In this document: piece by piece, positions 24,338 through 33,677 of the stretch | Layout: every line of letters starts with the position of its first letter | Numbering within the stretch: position 1 is the first letter of the stretch | DNA from: Savagea serpentis | GTDB lineage: Bacteria; Bacillota; Bacilli; Bacillales_A; Planococcaceae | Direction of reading: 5' to 3' | DNA: 64,000 nt | Assembly: GCF_015351395.1 (NCBI RefSeq) | Contig: NZ_JADKPV010000001.1 | Location: 1 to 64,000 of the forward strand | Translations under genes and position numbers: made by a program | Notes under the pieces: generated by a model | The model's input: the letters and a program-made list of their open reading frames with translations, nothing else | What the model was told of the DNA's origin: nothing | Database searches by the model: none

Positions 24338-25387
24338 GTGACGATGCAATTTAATCAACAGTGGACACTTCAAACATTACAACGTTTAGTCGAAATACCG
24401 AGCCCTTCTGGATATACGGAAGCGGTGATCGAGGAGATTGAGCGTCAATTCGAAACGTTCGGTGTTGAAACGAAGCGTACGAATAAAGGAGCACTCATCG
24501 CGACATTACAAGGTCAAGACGATACGCGCCACCGTTTATTAACGGCGCATGTCGATACACTAGGCGCGATGGTGAAAGAAATAAAAAGTGACGGTCGTTT
24601 GAAATTAGCGATGGTCGGAGGATTCAATTGGAATGCCGTAGAAGGGGAATATTGTACGATTCATGCAGAGTCAAAAACGTATACCGGTACAATTTTAATG
24701 CATGAAGCGAGCGTTCACGTTTACCGGAATTCTGGTACGTTGCCGCGCGATGAGCAACATATCGAAGTGCGAATCGACGCGCGTACAACGAATGCGGAAG
24801 AAACGCGAGAGCTCGGTATCGAAGTAGGCGATTTCGTCTCATTCGATCCGCGTTTTCAACTGACGGATGACGGCTTCGTAAAATCGCGTCATCTCGACGA
24901 TAAGGCGAGTGTTTCGTTACTGCTAGCGCTCGTTAAACAAGTGACAGAACGAAAGATCTCGTTGCCTCAAACGACACATATTTACATTTCAAACAATGAA
25001 GAAATCGGCTACGGTGGGAATTCAAACATTCCAGAAGAAACGGTTGAATATATCGCGGTTGATATGGGCGCATTAGGAGACGGACAAGCTTCGGATGAAT
25101 ATACGGTTTCGATTTGTACGAAAGATTCTAGCGGACCGTACCATTACGGACTCACTCGCTTTTTGAAAAAATTATGTGTCGACGGAAACATTCCGTACCG
25201 TTTAGACATTTATCCGTATTACGGCTCGGACGCTTCCGCAGCGATTCGTGCAGGGCATGACGTGCGTCACGCATTATTCGGTCCAGGCATTGAATCGAGC
25301 CATGCGAATGAACGAACGAATGTCGATTCATTACGTGCGACATTTGAGTTACTAAGTGCATACGTTCAAACAGAAATGATCAACTGA
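24338..25387 (+). CDS. M42-family aminopeptidase
   Basis: About 349 residues. The start is taken as GTG 24338, eight bases after AAAGGAG. The metal and catalytic sites of M42 are present: HVDTLGAMV, DARTTN, HLDDKASVSLLLAL, NNEEIGYGGNS, DMGALGDGQ and the C-terminal SSHANERTNVDSL. These enzymes are cytosolic di-metal aminopeptidases (glutamyl aminopeptidase / PepA-type; once called endoglucanase M). It is 12 bases upstream of murE and may be co-transcribed with it. Confidence 0.88.
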   Translation: MTMQFNQQWTLQTLQRLVEIPSPSGYTEAVIEEIERQFETFGVETKRTNKGALIATLQGQDDTRHRLLTAHVDTLGAMVKEIKSDGRLKLAMVGGFNWNAVEGEYCTIHAESKTYTGTILMHEASVHVYRNSGTLPRDEQHIEVRIDARTTNAEETRELGIEVGDFVSFDPRFQLTDDGFVKSRHLDDKASVSLLLALVKQVTERKISLPQTTHIYISNNEEIGYGGNSNIPEETVEYIAVDMGALGDGQASDEYTVSICTKDSSGPYHYGLTRFLKKLCVDGNIPYRLDIYPYYGSDASAAIRAGHDVRHALFGPGIESSHANERTNVDSLRATFELLSAYVQTEMIN

Positions 25388-25399
25388 GGAGAGATGACG

Positions 25400-26866
25400 A
25401 TGAACACGATGACGATGTTAAATATATTCGAGTACGACAAAATCGTTGGTGAGCTACCTCAATCGATCGAAACGCTCGAAATTGACTCAAGAAAAACAAT
25501 AGTCGGTACAGCATTTATTTGTATCGAAGGGTTTACAGTAGATGGTCATCAATATGCGAAACAGGCAGTAGAGCGTGGAGCATCACTCATCATCGCTGAA
25601 AAAGAAATCGATGTGGAAGCTCCTGTCGTCTATGTGAAAAATACGAAAGAAACATTGCAACGTCTCGCACCTTTCTTTTATGAAATGCCATCGAAAGCGA
25701 TGCATATGATCGGTGTGACAGGTACGAATGGCAAAACGACGATTGCGAATATCATTCATCAACTGCTTCAAAAACTCGGTGAGAAAAGTGCAGCGATGGG
25801 AACGATCGGTTTTCAAGTCGAAGATGAATTAATCGATACGGACAATACGACGCCCAATGTTTTAGAAACGCAAAGATTACTGCAATTAGCGAAAAATCGT
25901 GGCATCGAAACGACGACGATGGAAGTGTCCTCTCACGGTCTCATTGAAGGACGACTTGCAGGAGTCGTGTTCGATACGGCCATTTTCACTAATTTATCGC
26001 ATGATCACCTCGATTTTCATGGAACGATGGAACATTACGGATATGCAAAAGGTTTATTATTTGCGCAACTCGGGCAAGATGTAACGAAGGAAAAGTATGT
26101 TATTTTAAATGCGGATGATGCTTGGTCTGAGCGCTACCGTCAAATGACTCCTTATCCCGTTTGGTCATATGGCTTTACGGAGGGCGCGATGTACCGAGCG
26201 CGCATTATTGAAATGGACCCGGCACATACGATTTTTGAACTTACGACACCGAAAGAGACATTTGAAGTGAAGACGCAACTCGTTGGAGATTTCAACGTAT
26301 TAAATGTCGTGGCGGCGATGCTCGCAGTACATAGTCGAGGATATGAGTGGCCAGCCATTATTGAAAAAATTCAAGAAGTAACTGCGATTAAAGGGCGCAT
26401 GGAAAAAGTGGAGACGGATTTACCGATCACATTATACGTCGACTACGCGCATTCACCTGATGCGATTGAAAAAGCGATTGAAGCGATTTTACCTTATAAA
26501 GAAGCTTCGCAACGTTTATTGTTTTTAATTGGCACTGGTGGCAATCGCGACCGCGCGAAACGTCCCGTTATGGCGAAGAAGGCGTCCCTTGCAGACTATG
26601 TCGTATTGACGACGGACGACCCACGTTTTGAAGGGGAAGAGACGATTTTAACTGAACTTGAAAAAGGGATGACGCATAATCGTTATGCGACGATCGGAGA
26701 CCGTGAAGAAGCGGTGCGCCATATCGTGCGAGAAGCGAATCCGAATGACATTATTATTTTCGCAGGAAAAGGTCATGAAGATTTTCAAGTCGTCGGCAAC
26801 GAAAAATTACCCCATTCTGATGCAGCGATTGCTTTAGATGAAGCGAAAAAACAATTTACAAAATAA
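25400..26866 (+). CDS. murE: UDP-MurNAc-tripeptide synthetase (MurE), probably lysine-adding type
   Basis: 488 residues from ATG 25400, six bases after GGAGAG. Mur ligase features: ATP loop GVTGTNGKTTIANIIHQ, TTMEVSSHGLIEGRL, NLSHDHLDFHGTMEHYGYAK with the carbamylated-lysine region, and VDYAHSPDAIEKAI. The amino-acid motif reads TTDDPRFEGEE rather than the DNPR of DAP-adding enzymes. Sequence and the neighbouring prfC mirror staphylococcal murE, which adds L-Lys. Lysine specificity is therefore likely but not proven: the Arg of the motif is kept. Confidence 0.88.
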   Translation: MNTMTMLNIFEYDKIVGELPQSIETLEIDSRKTIVGTAFICIEGFTVDGHQYAKQAVERGASLIIAEKEIDVEAPVVYVKNTKETLQRLAPFFYEMPSKAMHMIGVTGTNGKTTIANIIHQLLQKLGEKSAAMGTIGFQVEDELIDTDNTTPNVLETQRLLQLAKNRGIETTTMEVSSHGLIEGRLAGVVFDTAIFTNLSHDHLDFHGTMEHYGYAKGLLFAQLGQDVTKEKYVILNADDAWSERYRQMTPYPVWSYGFTEGAMYRARIIEMDPAHTIFELTTPKETFEVKTQLVGDFNVLNVVAAMLAVHSRGYEWPAIIEKIQEVTAIKGRMEKVETDLPITLYVDYAHSPDAIEKAIEAILPYKEASQRLLFLIGTGGNRDRAKRPVMAKKASLADYVVLTTDDPRFEGEETILTELEKGMTHNRYATIGDREEAVRHIVREANPNDIIIFAGKGHEDFQVVGNEKLPHSDAAIALDEAKKQFTK

Positions 26867-26875
26867 ACGATTTGT

Positions 26876-26912
26876 CACCTTGAGGGCAAACAGTGCGCTC
26901 AAGGTGTTTTTT
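26876..26912 (+). terminator. Intrinsic terminator between murE and prfC
   Basis: CACCTTGAG (26876-26884) pairs with CTCAAGGTG (26898-26906), followed by TTTTTT. It may attenuate prfC or let it be expressed separately. Confidence 0.85.
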
Positions 26913-26931
26913 AAATAGAAGGAGTATATGG

Positions 26932-28497
26932 ATGAATAAAAAAGATATTGAATCAAGACGCACATTTGCGATTATTTCTCACCCTGACGCAGGGAAAACG
27001 ACGATGACAGAAAAGCTGCTTTACTTCGGTGGAGCGATTCGTGATGCGGGAACAGTAAAAGGAAAAAAGACTGGGAAATTTGCGACGAGTGACTGGATGG
27101 AAATTGAAAAACAACGTGGAATTTCCGTCACATCTTCCGTCATGCAGTTTGATTATGACGGTAAACGTGTCAACATTTTGGATACGCCAGGTCACGAAGA
27201 CTTCTCGGAAGATACGTATCGTACATTGATGGCCGTCGACGCTGCCGTGATGATGGTCGACTCCGCGAAAGGGATCGAGCCACAAACGATTAAATTGTTC
27301 CAAGTATGTCGCATGCGCGGTATTCCGATTTTCACATTTATGAATAAGATGGACCGTCAAGGACTCGAACCGCTCGAATTGATGGAAAACTTAGAAGAAG
27401 TGTTAGAAATCGAATCGTATGCGATGAACTGGCCGATCGGTATGGGGAAAGAATTTGCAGGTGTCATCGATCGCTATAATAACCGAATTGAACGAGCACG
27501 TGCGGAAGAAAATGAACGCTTCATCGCTTTAAATGAAGACGGTGAGCCGGAAGTTCATGATGCGTTCATGGATACGAGTTATTATGAACAAGCGATGGAA
27601 GATGTCATGCTATTAAATGAAGCGGGTAACGAATTTGATCCAGAACGCGTCGCAAAAGGTGAATTAACGCCTGTATTTTTCGGAAGTGCGCTTGCGAACT
27701 TCGGCGTGCAAACCTTTTTAGAAACCTTTTTACAGTTTGCGCCACCACCGCAGCCACGTGAATTGAAATCGGAAGAGATGAAAGATCCGATGGACGAGGA
27801 CTTCTCTGGGTTCATCTTTAAAATTCAAGCGAATATGGACCCGCGCCACCGCGATCGTATCGCTTTCGTCCGCATCGTTTCTGGACAGTTTGAACGAGGA
27901 ATGAGCGTACATGTACCCCGTTTAAATAAAAATATTAAATTAGCACAAACGACACAGTTTTTAGCGGATGATCGAGAAACAGTCGATACGGCTCTACCTG
28001 GTGATATTATCGGATTGTATGATACAGGAAACTTCCAAATCGGCGATACGATCATCGGTGGAAAAGGCAATTATGAATTTGCGCCACTTCCACAATTTAC
28101 ACCAGAACTGTTCGTGAAAGTATCCGCAAAAAACGTGATGAAATCGAAACAGTTCCATAAAGGAATTATGCAGCTCGTACAAGAAGGTGCGATTCAATAT
28201 TATAAAACATTGTATACAGAAGAAGTAATGCTCGGAGCGGTCGGACAATTACAGTTCGAAGTGTTCGAACATCGCATGCGCAATGAATACAATGTCGAAG
28301 TACAAATGCAACCGATCGGTTCAAAAGTGACGCGTTGGATTGAAAATGAGGCAGATGTGACAGATGCGATGACAGGACCTCGCTCTATGCTCGTTAAAGA
28401 CCGCTATGATAATCTCGTCTTTTTATTTGAAAATGAGTTCGCTTTACGTTGGTTCAATGATAAATATCCAGACATTCGTCTTTATAGTTTACTGTAA
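26932..28497 (+). CDS. prfC: Peptide chain release factor 3
   Basis: 521 residues from ATG 26932 (AAGGAG eight bases upstream). A translational GTPase: G1 [16 protein letters not shown]2 region around [13 protein letters not shown]3 [15 protein letters not shown]4 NKMDRQG. Class-specific C-terminal domains follow ([35 protein letters not shown]). RF3 recycles RF1/RF2 from terminated ribosomes. Many Bacillus species lack it, so its presence and its link to murE are informative about lineage. Confidence 0.95.
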   Translation: MNKKDIESRRTFAIISHPDAGKTTMTEKLLYFGGAIRDAGTVKGKKTGKFATSDWMEIEKQRGISVTSSVMQFDYDGKRVNILDTPGHEDFSEDTYRTLMAVDAAVMMVDSAKGIEPQTIKLFQVCRMRGIPIFTFMNKMDRQGLEPLELMENLEEVLEIESYAMNWPIGMGKEFAGVIDRYNNRIERARAEENERFIALNEDGEPEVHDAFMDTSYYEQAMEDVMLLNEAGNEFDPERVAKGELTPVFFGSALANFGVQTFLETFLQFAPPPQPRELKSEEMKDPMDEDFSGFIFKIQANMDPRHRDRIAFVRIVSGQFERGMSVHVPRLNKNIKLAQTTQFLADDRETVDTALPGDIIGLYDTGNFQIGDTIIGGKGNYEFAPLPQFTPELFVKVSAKNVMKSKQFHKGIMQLVQEGAIQYYKTLYTEEVMLGAVGQLQFEVFEHRMRNEYNVEVQMQPIGSKVTRWIENEADVTDAMTGPRSMLVKDRYDNLVFLFENEFALRWFNDKYPDIRLYSLL

Positions 28498-28624
28498 GTA
28501 CAAAATATGTACAGATAGTATGACGAATTTGTTACATCGTGTATGATTGAAGGGAAGTTCATTGAACTAAGAGGTCAGTTTGCATAAAATGATAAGTAAT
28601 GTTTAAAAAGAGAGGATAACCGAT

Positions 28625-31600
28625 ATGAAAATTAGTGAGTTTTCGATAAAACGTCCGGTCTTTACGATTGTGACAATGTTCCTCGTCATCATTTTAGGAG
28701 CGGTCTCTTTCTTCAAAATACCGGTGACGTTAATACCAGAATTAAATCCTCCTGTCGCGGTCGTCGTTTCCAATTACGATGGTGCTTCACCGACAGAAGT
28801 GAATGAAAAAGTAACAAAGCCACTGGAACAAAGTTTGTCGACCGCACCGGGATTAAAGACGATGCAGTCGATTTCACAAGAAGGATCAAACTTCATTTTG
28901 CTCATGTTTGACTGGTCGACCGTCATTGACGATGTGCAATTAGACATCATGCAACGCGTCGATCAAGTGCCGATGCCTGAAGGAGCTTCATCGCCGCGCT
29001 TTATGAAGTTTGACCCGTCGCAGTTCCCAGTCATTCAATTGACATTGCGTTCAACGGATAAAGATGTCGACATTCGACCGCTCGCCGAAGAACTAGAAAC
29101 GGAGTTGCGCCGGACGAAAGGTGTCGCAAGTGTTACCGTTTCAGGAAAGGTGACAGAAGAAATTAAAGTCGTATTAAACGAAGAAGAATTACAAAAAAAT
29201 CGTCTCGCTCAATCGGACGTCGTGCAAGCGATTCAAGCGAATAACGTTTCGATGCCAGGTGAGCCGATTAAGACGGATGACGGAAAGCAATTAACGACGC
29301 GAATTATTAGTTCACTGACGACATTAGATGATGTTCGAGATGTCGTCGTAGGTCGTACAGAAGCAGGAGAGATGCTTCGTGTGAAAGACCTCGCAACAGT
29401 CGACATTCACGATGCGGATTCAGGAGCACTTACACGTGCGAATGATGATCGTGCTGTTCTCGTCAACGTATTGCAAGAATCAGGAGCGAATACAGCAAGC
29501 GTTTCAAAAGATTTTAAATCGACGCTCGATGATTTGCTTGATAAAAAAGAATATAAAAAAGTCGAAGCGGACATTTTATTTGACCAAGGAGATTACGTCA
29601 ATTTAGCGATCGGCAATATCGGACAATCGTTACTACTCGGTGGATTGTTCGCGATGATCGTCTTATTCGTCTTCTTGCACGGAATTAAAAGTCCAATCAT
29701 TATCGGTGTAGCGATTCCATATTCTGTCATCGTGACGTTCGTGCTCATGTTTTTCGCGGACTTCTCACTCAACATTATGACGCTCGGTGCACTCGCACTC
29801 GGTATCGGGATGCTCGTCGATAACGCGATTGTCGTCATCGAAAATATCGAGCGACATTTAGCGATGGGGAAGGAATCGAACATTGCTGCTCGCGACGGAG
29901 CGAAAGAAATTGGCGGTGCGATTACGGCATCGACATTGACGACATTAGCCGTCTTCGTTCCTGTTATTTTCATTAGCGGTCTAATCGGTCAAATTTTCAC
30001 TGAATTCGCATTGACGATTTCCTTTAGTTTGTTCGCCTCACTCGTCGTCGCTTTAACGGTTGTTCCGATGATGGCGAGCAAAATGTTAAAAACGCCAGAT
30101 TTAGAATTGTTAGCAGCACGCAAGCGTCGTACGAAAAAGAGCAATCGTTTCGGAAGCACGATTCGCTGGGCGCTCGATAACCGTCCGGTCGTATTATTAG
30201 CAACAATCATCATGCTCGGTGCGAGTATTTTCGGATTGACACGTGTCGGCACAGAATTTTTACCGCCGACCGATGAAGGATTCGTTTCCGTAGCGGTTGA
30301 ATTGCCAAATGGTGCCTCGATCGAATCAACGGATAAAATTGTAAAAGAAATTGAAGAAGAATTACAGCGTGAAAAAGACGTTGAAGTGTATGTCAGCTTA
30401 GTCGGCGGTACGCAACAAAATATGGCGCAAGGCACTGCGCAAACGAACGTCGCTGAAATTTATATTAAAATGGTGCCACTCGAAGATCGAAGCCGTTCTG
30501 TTTTTGAATTTGTCGATGAGGTTCAACCTGAAATTGTCGATTTATTAGAAGATCGTGCGACAGTGAACTTCAACTTACAAACAGCAGCTGGTTCTGAGCC
30601 GAATACGGTCACATTCTCTTTAAGTGATACGAATGAATCTCGCTTAGAAAAAGCAGTGAAGGAAGTCGATGAAGAACTTCAAGATATGAAATCAGTACTT
30701 GAAGTGTCGAACACATTAGGAGATACAGTTGAGGAAGTTCACGTCACGGTAGATCGTGAAAAAGCAGCAGAACAAGGATTAGCACCTGCTCAAATTTCAC
30801 AAACGGTCAACTCGGTAACACGAGGTACATTCGCGACTCAAATCGTCGGAGAAGATGAAGAAGTGCTCGCGATGTATGTCCAATACGATGAAAAATTCCG
30901 CGATAGTATCGATCAATTGAAACAAATTAAATTGTTAACACCTGCCGGAACGTATATCAATTTAGAGGATGTTGCGACAGTCGCAATCGCAGAAGCACCT
31001 GTATCGATTCAGCGTGTCGATCAAGCGCATTCTGTCTCGTTCACAGTAAAATACGAATCAGATCGCTCGCTCGGTGAAATGACGACACAAGTGAACGATA
31101 TGATTGATAAGTTAAAATTACCAGAAGAAATTGACATGAATTACGGTGGGGATCGTGAACTGTTCGAAAGTGCAATCAATGATATGTTGTTAGCGATCGT
31201 TCTCGCAGTTGTGCTCGTTTATATCGTGATGGCAGCGCAGTTCGAATCGTTTAAATATCCGTTCGTTATCATGTTCTCCGTACCACTGATGGTCATTGGG
31301 GTAGCGCTCGGGTTATTCTTAACGAATACACCGCTCAGCGTAACAGCTGTCATCGGAGTGCTCGTGCTCGTCGGGATTGTCGTCAACAACGGAATTGTGC
31401 TCGTTGATTACATTAATCAACAAAAAGAAAAAGGCATGCATTCATATGATGCGATCGTTCACTCCGCTGAAGTGCGGGTCCGTCCGATTTTAATGACAGC
31501 TTTAACGACGATTCTCGGTTTATTACCGCTCGCACTCGGCATTGGAGAGGGAACGGAGATGAACCAACCGATGGGAATCGCCGTCATCGGTGGATTGCTC

Positions 31601-31699
31601 ACATCAACATTGCTCACATTGTATATCGTTCCTGTCATGTACAGCTTGTTTGATAGTCAGACGAGAAGTAAGAAAAATTGGCCGGAAGACGTAAAATAA
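28625..31699 (+). CDS. swrC: RND-family efflux transporter, SwrC/AcrB-like
   Basis: 1024 residues, full length for the family, ATG 28625 after AGAGAGG. Twelve transmembrane helices with two large loops: helix 1 after SIKRPVFTIVTMFLVI, helix 4 LGIGMLVDNAIVVIENIER with the proton-relay Asp, second-half VLVGIVVNNGIVLVDYINQ, and RVRPILMTALTTILGLLPLA. The closest model is Bacillus SwrC (YerP), which exports surfactin-like lipopeptides and other amphiphiles. No membrane-fusion protein gene is adjacent, as is usual for SwrC. Single gene; the 127 bases upstream hold its promoter. Confidence 0.92.
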   Translation: MKISEFSIKRPVFTIVTMFLVIILGAVSFFKIPVTLIPELNPPVAVVVSNYDGASPTEVNEKVTKPLEQSLSTAPGLKTMQSISQEGSNFILLMFDWSTVIDDVQLDIMQRVDQVPMPEGASSPRFMKFDPSQFPVIQLTLRSTDKDVDIRPLAEELETELRRTKGVASVTVSGKVTEEIKVVLNEEELQKNRLAQSDVVQAIQANNVSMPGEPIKTDDGKQLTTRIISSLTTLDDVRDVVVGRTEAGEMLRVKDLATVDIHDADSGALTRANDDRAVLVNVLQESGANTASVSKDFKSTLDDLLDKKEYKKVEADILFDQGDYVNLAIGNIGQSLLLGGLFAMIVLFVFLHGIKSPIIIGVAIPYSVIVTFVLMFFADFSLNIMTLGALALGIGMLVDNAIVVIENIERHLAMGKESNIAARDGAKEIGGAITASTLTTLAVFVPVIFISGLIGQIFTEFALTISFSLFASLVVALTVVPMMASKMLKTPDLELLAARKRRTKKSNRFGSTIRWALDNRPVVLLATIIMLGASIFGLTRVGTEFLPPTDEGFVSVAVELPNGASIESTDKIVKEIEEELQREKDVEVYVSLVGGTQQNMAQGTAQTNVAEIYIKMVPLEDRSRSVFEFVDEVQPEIVDLLEDRATVNFNLQTAAGSEPNTVTFSLSDTNESRLEKAVKEVDEELQDMKSVLEVSNTLGDTVEEVHVTVDREKAAEQGLAPAQISQTVNSVTRGTFATQIVGEDEEVLAMYVQYDEKFRDSIDQLKQIKLLTPAGTYINLEDVATVAIAEAPVSIQRVDQAHSVSFTVKYESDRSLGEMTTQVNDMIDKLKLPEEIDMNYGGDRELFESAINDMLLAIVLAVVLVYIVMAAQFESFKYPFVIMFSVPLMVIGVALGLFLTNTPLSVTAVIGVLVLVGIVVNNGIVLVDYINQQKEKGMHSYDAIVHSAEVRVRPILMTALTTILGLLPLALGIGEGTEMNQPMGIAVIGGLLTSTLLTLYIVPVMYSLFDSQTRSKKNWPEDVK

Positions 31700-31769
31700 T
31701 GTTTGCAAGTCGGAAGATTGTGGTATACTAATTGTACAAACAAGATCCCGACAATTTCATATCACTTTG

Positions 31770-31888
31770 ACGGTTGTCAAAGGGGAGTAGCTTTAGGAGA
31801 AATCCTATCTCAATGTCGTCAATACATGACGGAAGTCATCGGTGTTGAGAGCTTAGATTAAATCTAAATTAGCGAGACCTTTGCCTAT
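31770..31888 (+). promoter_or_regulatory. yybP-ykoY manganese riboswitch
   Basis: The conserved entry GTCAAAGGGGAGTAGCTTTA (from about 31776) and the second conserved loop TAGCGAGACCTTTGCCTA (31870-31887) frame the variable stem that contains GGTGTTGAGAGC. This Mn-binding class commonly precedes TerC- or YybP-type exporters and turns expression on with Mn. The terminator at 31874 shares its 5' arm with the aptamer, so Mn binding should prevent termination. Confidence 0.93.
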
Positions 31889-31911
31889 TTATTAGGCGAG
31901 GTCTCTTTTTG
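31874..31911 (+). terminator. Riboswitch-controlled terminator
   Basis: GAGACCT (31874-31880) pairs with AGGTCTC (31899-31905), and inner GCCT pairs with AGGC, followed by TTTTT. It overlaps the 3' part of the Mn aptamer. Confidence 0.88.
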
Positions 31912-31935
31912 TTTGCAAAAAAGGAGGAAGATTTA

Positions 31936-32700
31936 ATGGAAACGATATTATTGGAGTATGCATGGGTATTGCTCGTGCTCATTTTATTGGAAGGTTTATT
32001 ATCGGCAGATAACGCTGTCGTCATGGCGGTTATGGTGCGTCATTTACCGAAAGTTCAACAGAAAAAAGCATTATTTTACGGCTTGCTCGGAGCGTTCGTC
32101 TTCCGATTTGCAGCACTCTTTTTAATTACGACACTCGTCAAATATTGGTGGATTCAAGCACTCGGAGCAGCTTATTTACTTTTCATGTCGGCTAAAAGCT
32201 TATATGATTTATATCATGAATCGAGTGAAACTGCTGAAGATTTATTAGAGAAGCCACGTAAAAAATCAGGATTTTGGATGACGGTATTGAAAGTAGAATT
32301 GGCGGATATTGCGTTTGCGCTCGATTCGATGTTAGCGGCTGTTGCCCTTGCTGTTACGTTACCAGCACTTGGAGATTTTGAAATTGGTGGCATTAACGGT
32401 GGCCAGTTTGCGGTTATCTTTATCGGCGGGATTATCGGATTAATTTTAATTCGATTTGCCGCACGTAAATTTATCGTTCTGCTTGAAAAGTACCCAAAAT
32501 TAGAAGTAGCTGCGTATTTAATTGTCGGATGGGTCGGGGTGAAATTGCTCGTCTTAACGCTCGCCCATGACAGCTTACAAATTATCGACCCTGCATTCCC
32601 ACACTCTACATTGTGGAAAATGACATTTTGGATCGTCTTAATCGGTCTCGTTGTGTACGGTTATCTTTCAAGTGTCCGTCAAAATAAAAAAGCCGCTTAA
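31936..32700 (+). CDS. TerC-family membrane protein (Mn exporter type)
   Basis: 254 residues from ATG 31936 (AAGGAGG upstream). Seven or so helices with the TerC metal motifs: LLEGLLSADNAVVMAVMVRH near the N-terminus and KVELADIAFALDSMLAAVAL mid-protein, both acidic and within membranes. TerC proteins of the YceF/YkoY group export manganese and help to metallate secreted enzymes. The upstream yybP-ykoY riboswitch directly supports the Mn role. Monocistronic, with a terminator after it. Confidence 0.92.
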   Translation: METILLEYAWVLLVLILLEGLLSADNAVVMAVMVRHLPKVQQKKALFYGLLGAFVFRFAALFLITTLVKYWWIQALGAAYLLFMSAKSLYDLYHESSETAEDLLEKPRKKSGFWMTVLKVELADIAFALDSMLAAVALAVTLPALGDFEIGGINGGQFAVIFIGGIIGLILIRFAARKFIVLLEKYPKLEVAAYLIVGWVGVKLLVLTLAHDSLQIIDPAFPHSTLWKMTFWIVLIGLVVYGYLSSVRQNKKAA

Positions 32701-32720
32701 AAGTGACTAAATGATGAATG

Positions 32721-32765
32721 AAAAGCGAATGTGTATCCTTTGATGCACGTTCGCTTTCGTTTTTT
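32721..32765 (+). terminator. Intrinsic terminator after terC
   Basis: AAAGCGAATGTG (32722-32733) pairs with CACGTTCGCTTT (32746-32757) with one mismatch, followed by CGTTTTTT. Confidence 0.8.
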
Positions 32766-32815
32766 AGACGTAAGTGCGATATACTGAATGTATCGAATTG
32801 AAGGAGGGATTTTGT

Positions 32816-33568
32816 ATGGGAAGATTACAAGATCGAGTGGCCATCATTACAGGTGCGGCGAGCGGGATGGGGAAAGAAGCGGCATTGTTGTTTGCAAAAG
32901 AAGGAGCCATCATTATTGCGACCGATATGAATGGTGCAGGAGCTGAAGCAGTCGTTCAACAAATGGAAGCGTTTGGTGGACGAGGCTTAGCGTTTGAACA
33001 TAATGTGACGGATGAAGCGACGTGGCATACTATTGTGAAAAAAGCCGTTGAGAAGTATGGAAAAGTGGACATACTCGTCAACAATGCAGGTGTTTCACAA
33101 AGCATTTCATTTGAAGATGTGAAGGCGGACGAGTGGGATTTCGTGATGGACGTTAATTTAAAAAGCATTTTATTCGGCGTGCAAGCGACATTGCCAGCGA
33201 TGCGTCAAGCAGGTGGAGGATCGATTGTGAACATTTCGTCAATCGCGGGACTGACAGGTGGCTCTGGTGCAGGAGCATATACTGCTTCTAAATCGGGATT
33301 ACGCGGTTTGACGAAAGCGTTAGCGAACGATTACGGAAAAGAAAATATTCGTGTAAATTCGATTCATCCTGGTTACATTATGACACCGATGAGTGAGCCA
33401 TATTTGGAAGCGGAGCAGTATAAGCAATGGTTTATGGCGAACACCCCGTTAAAGCGCTACGGAAAACCTGAGGAAATTGCAAAAGCAATGCTATTTTTAG
33501 CGTCGGATGATGCATCATTTATCACGGGTGTAGAACTCCCTGTAGACGGTGGCGTTACAGCGATTTAG
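32816..33568 (+). CDS. SDR-family oxidoreductase
   Basis: 250 residues from ATG 32816 (GAAGGAGGG upstream). Classical SDR: TGAASGMGKEAALLFAKEG for the cofactor, acidic ATDMNG at the end of strand 2 (favours NAD), NNAG, catalytic NISSIAG and YTASKSGLRGLTKAL, then HPGYIMTPM and the C-terminal VELPVDGGVTAI. The substrate cannot be deduced. It stands alone between terC and ktrD; a weak AAGAGA/TCTCTT hairpin with T-run lies after it at about 33573-33610. Confidence 0.88.
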   Translation: MGRLQDRVAIITGAASGMGKEAALLFAKEGAIIIATDMNGAGAEAVVQQMEAFGGRGLAFEHNVTDEATWHTIVKKAVEKYGKVDILVNNAGVSQSISFEDVKADEWDFVMDVNLKSILFGVQATLPAMRQAGGGSIVNISSIAGLTGGSGAGAYTASKSGLRGLTKALANDYGKENIRVNSIHPGYIMTPMSEPYLEAEQYKQWFMANTPLKRYGKPEEIAKAMLFLASDDASFITGVELPVDGGVTAI

Positions 33569-33677
33569 TGAGTAAGAGAGGAGGGGCTTAACGTCTTTTC
33601 TCTTTTTTTCTTTCCTTTTGGAGTGAAGTTGATTAAAATACTTGAATAGCAACTCTTTAGAAAGGAAGAGGTCGGTC

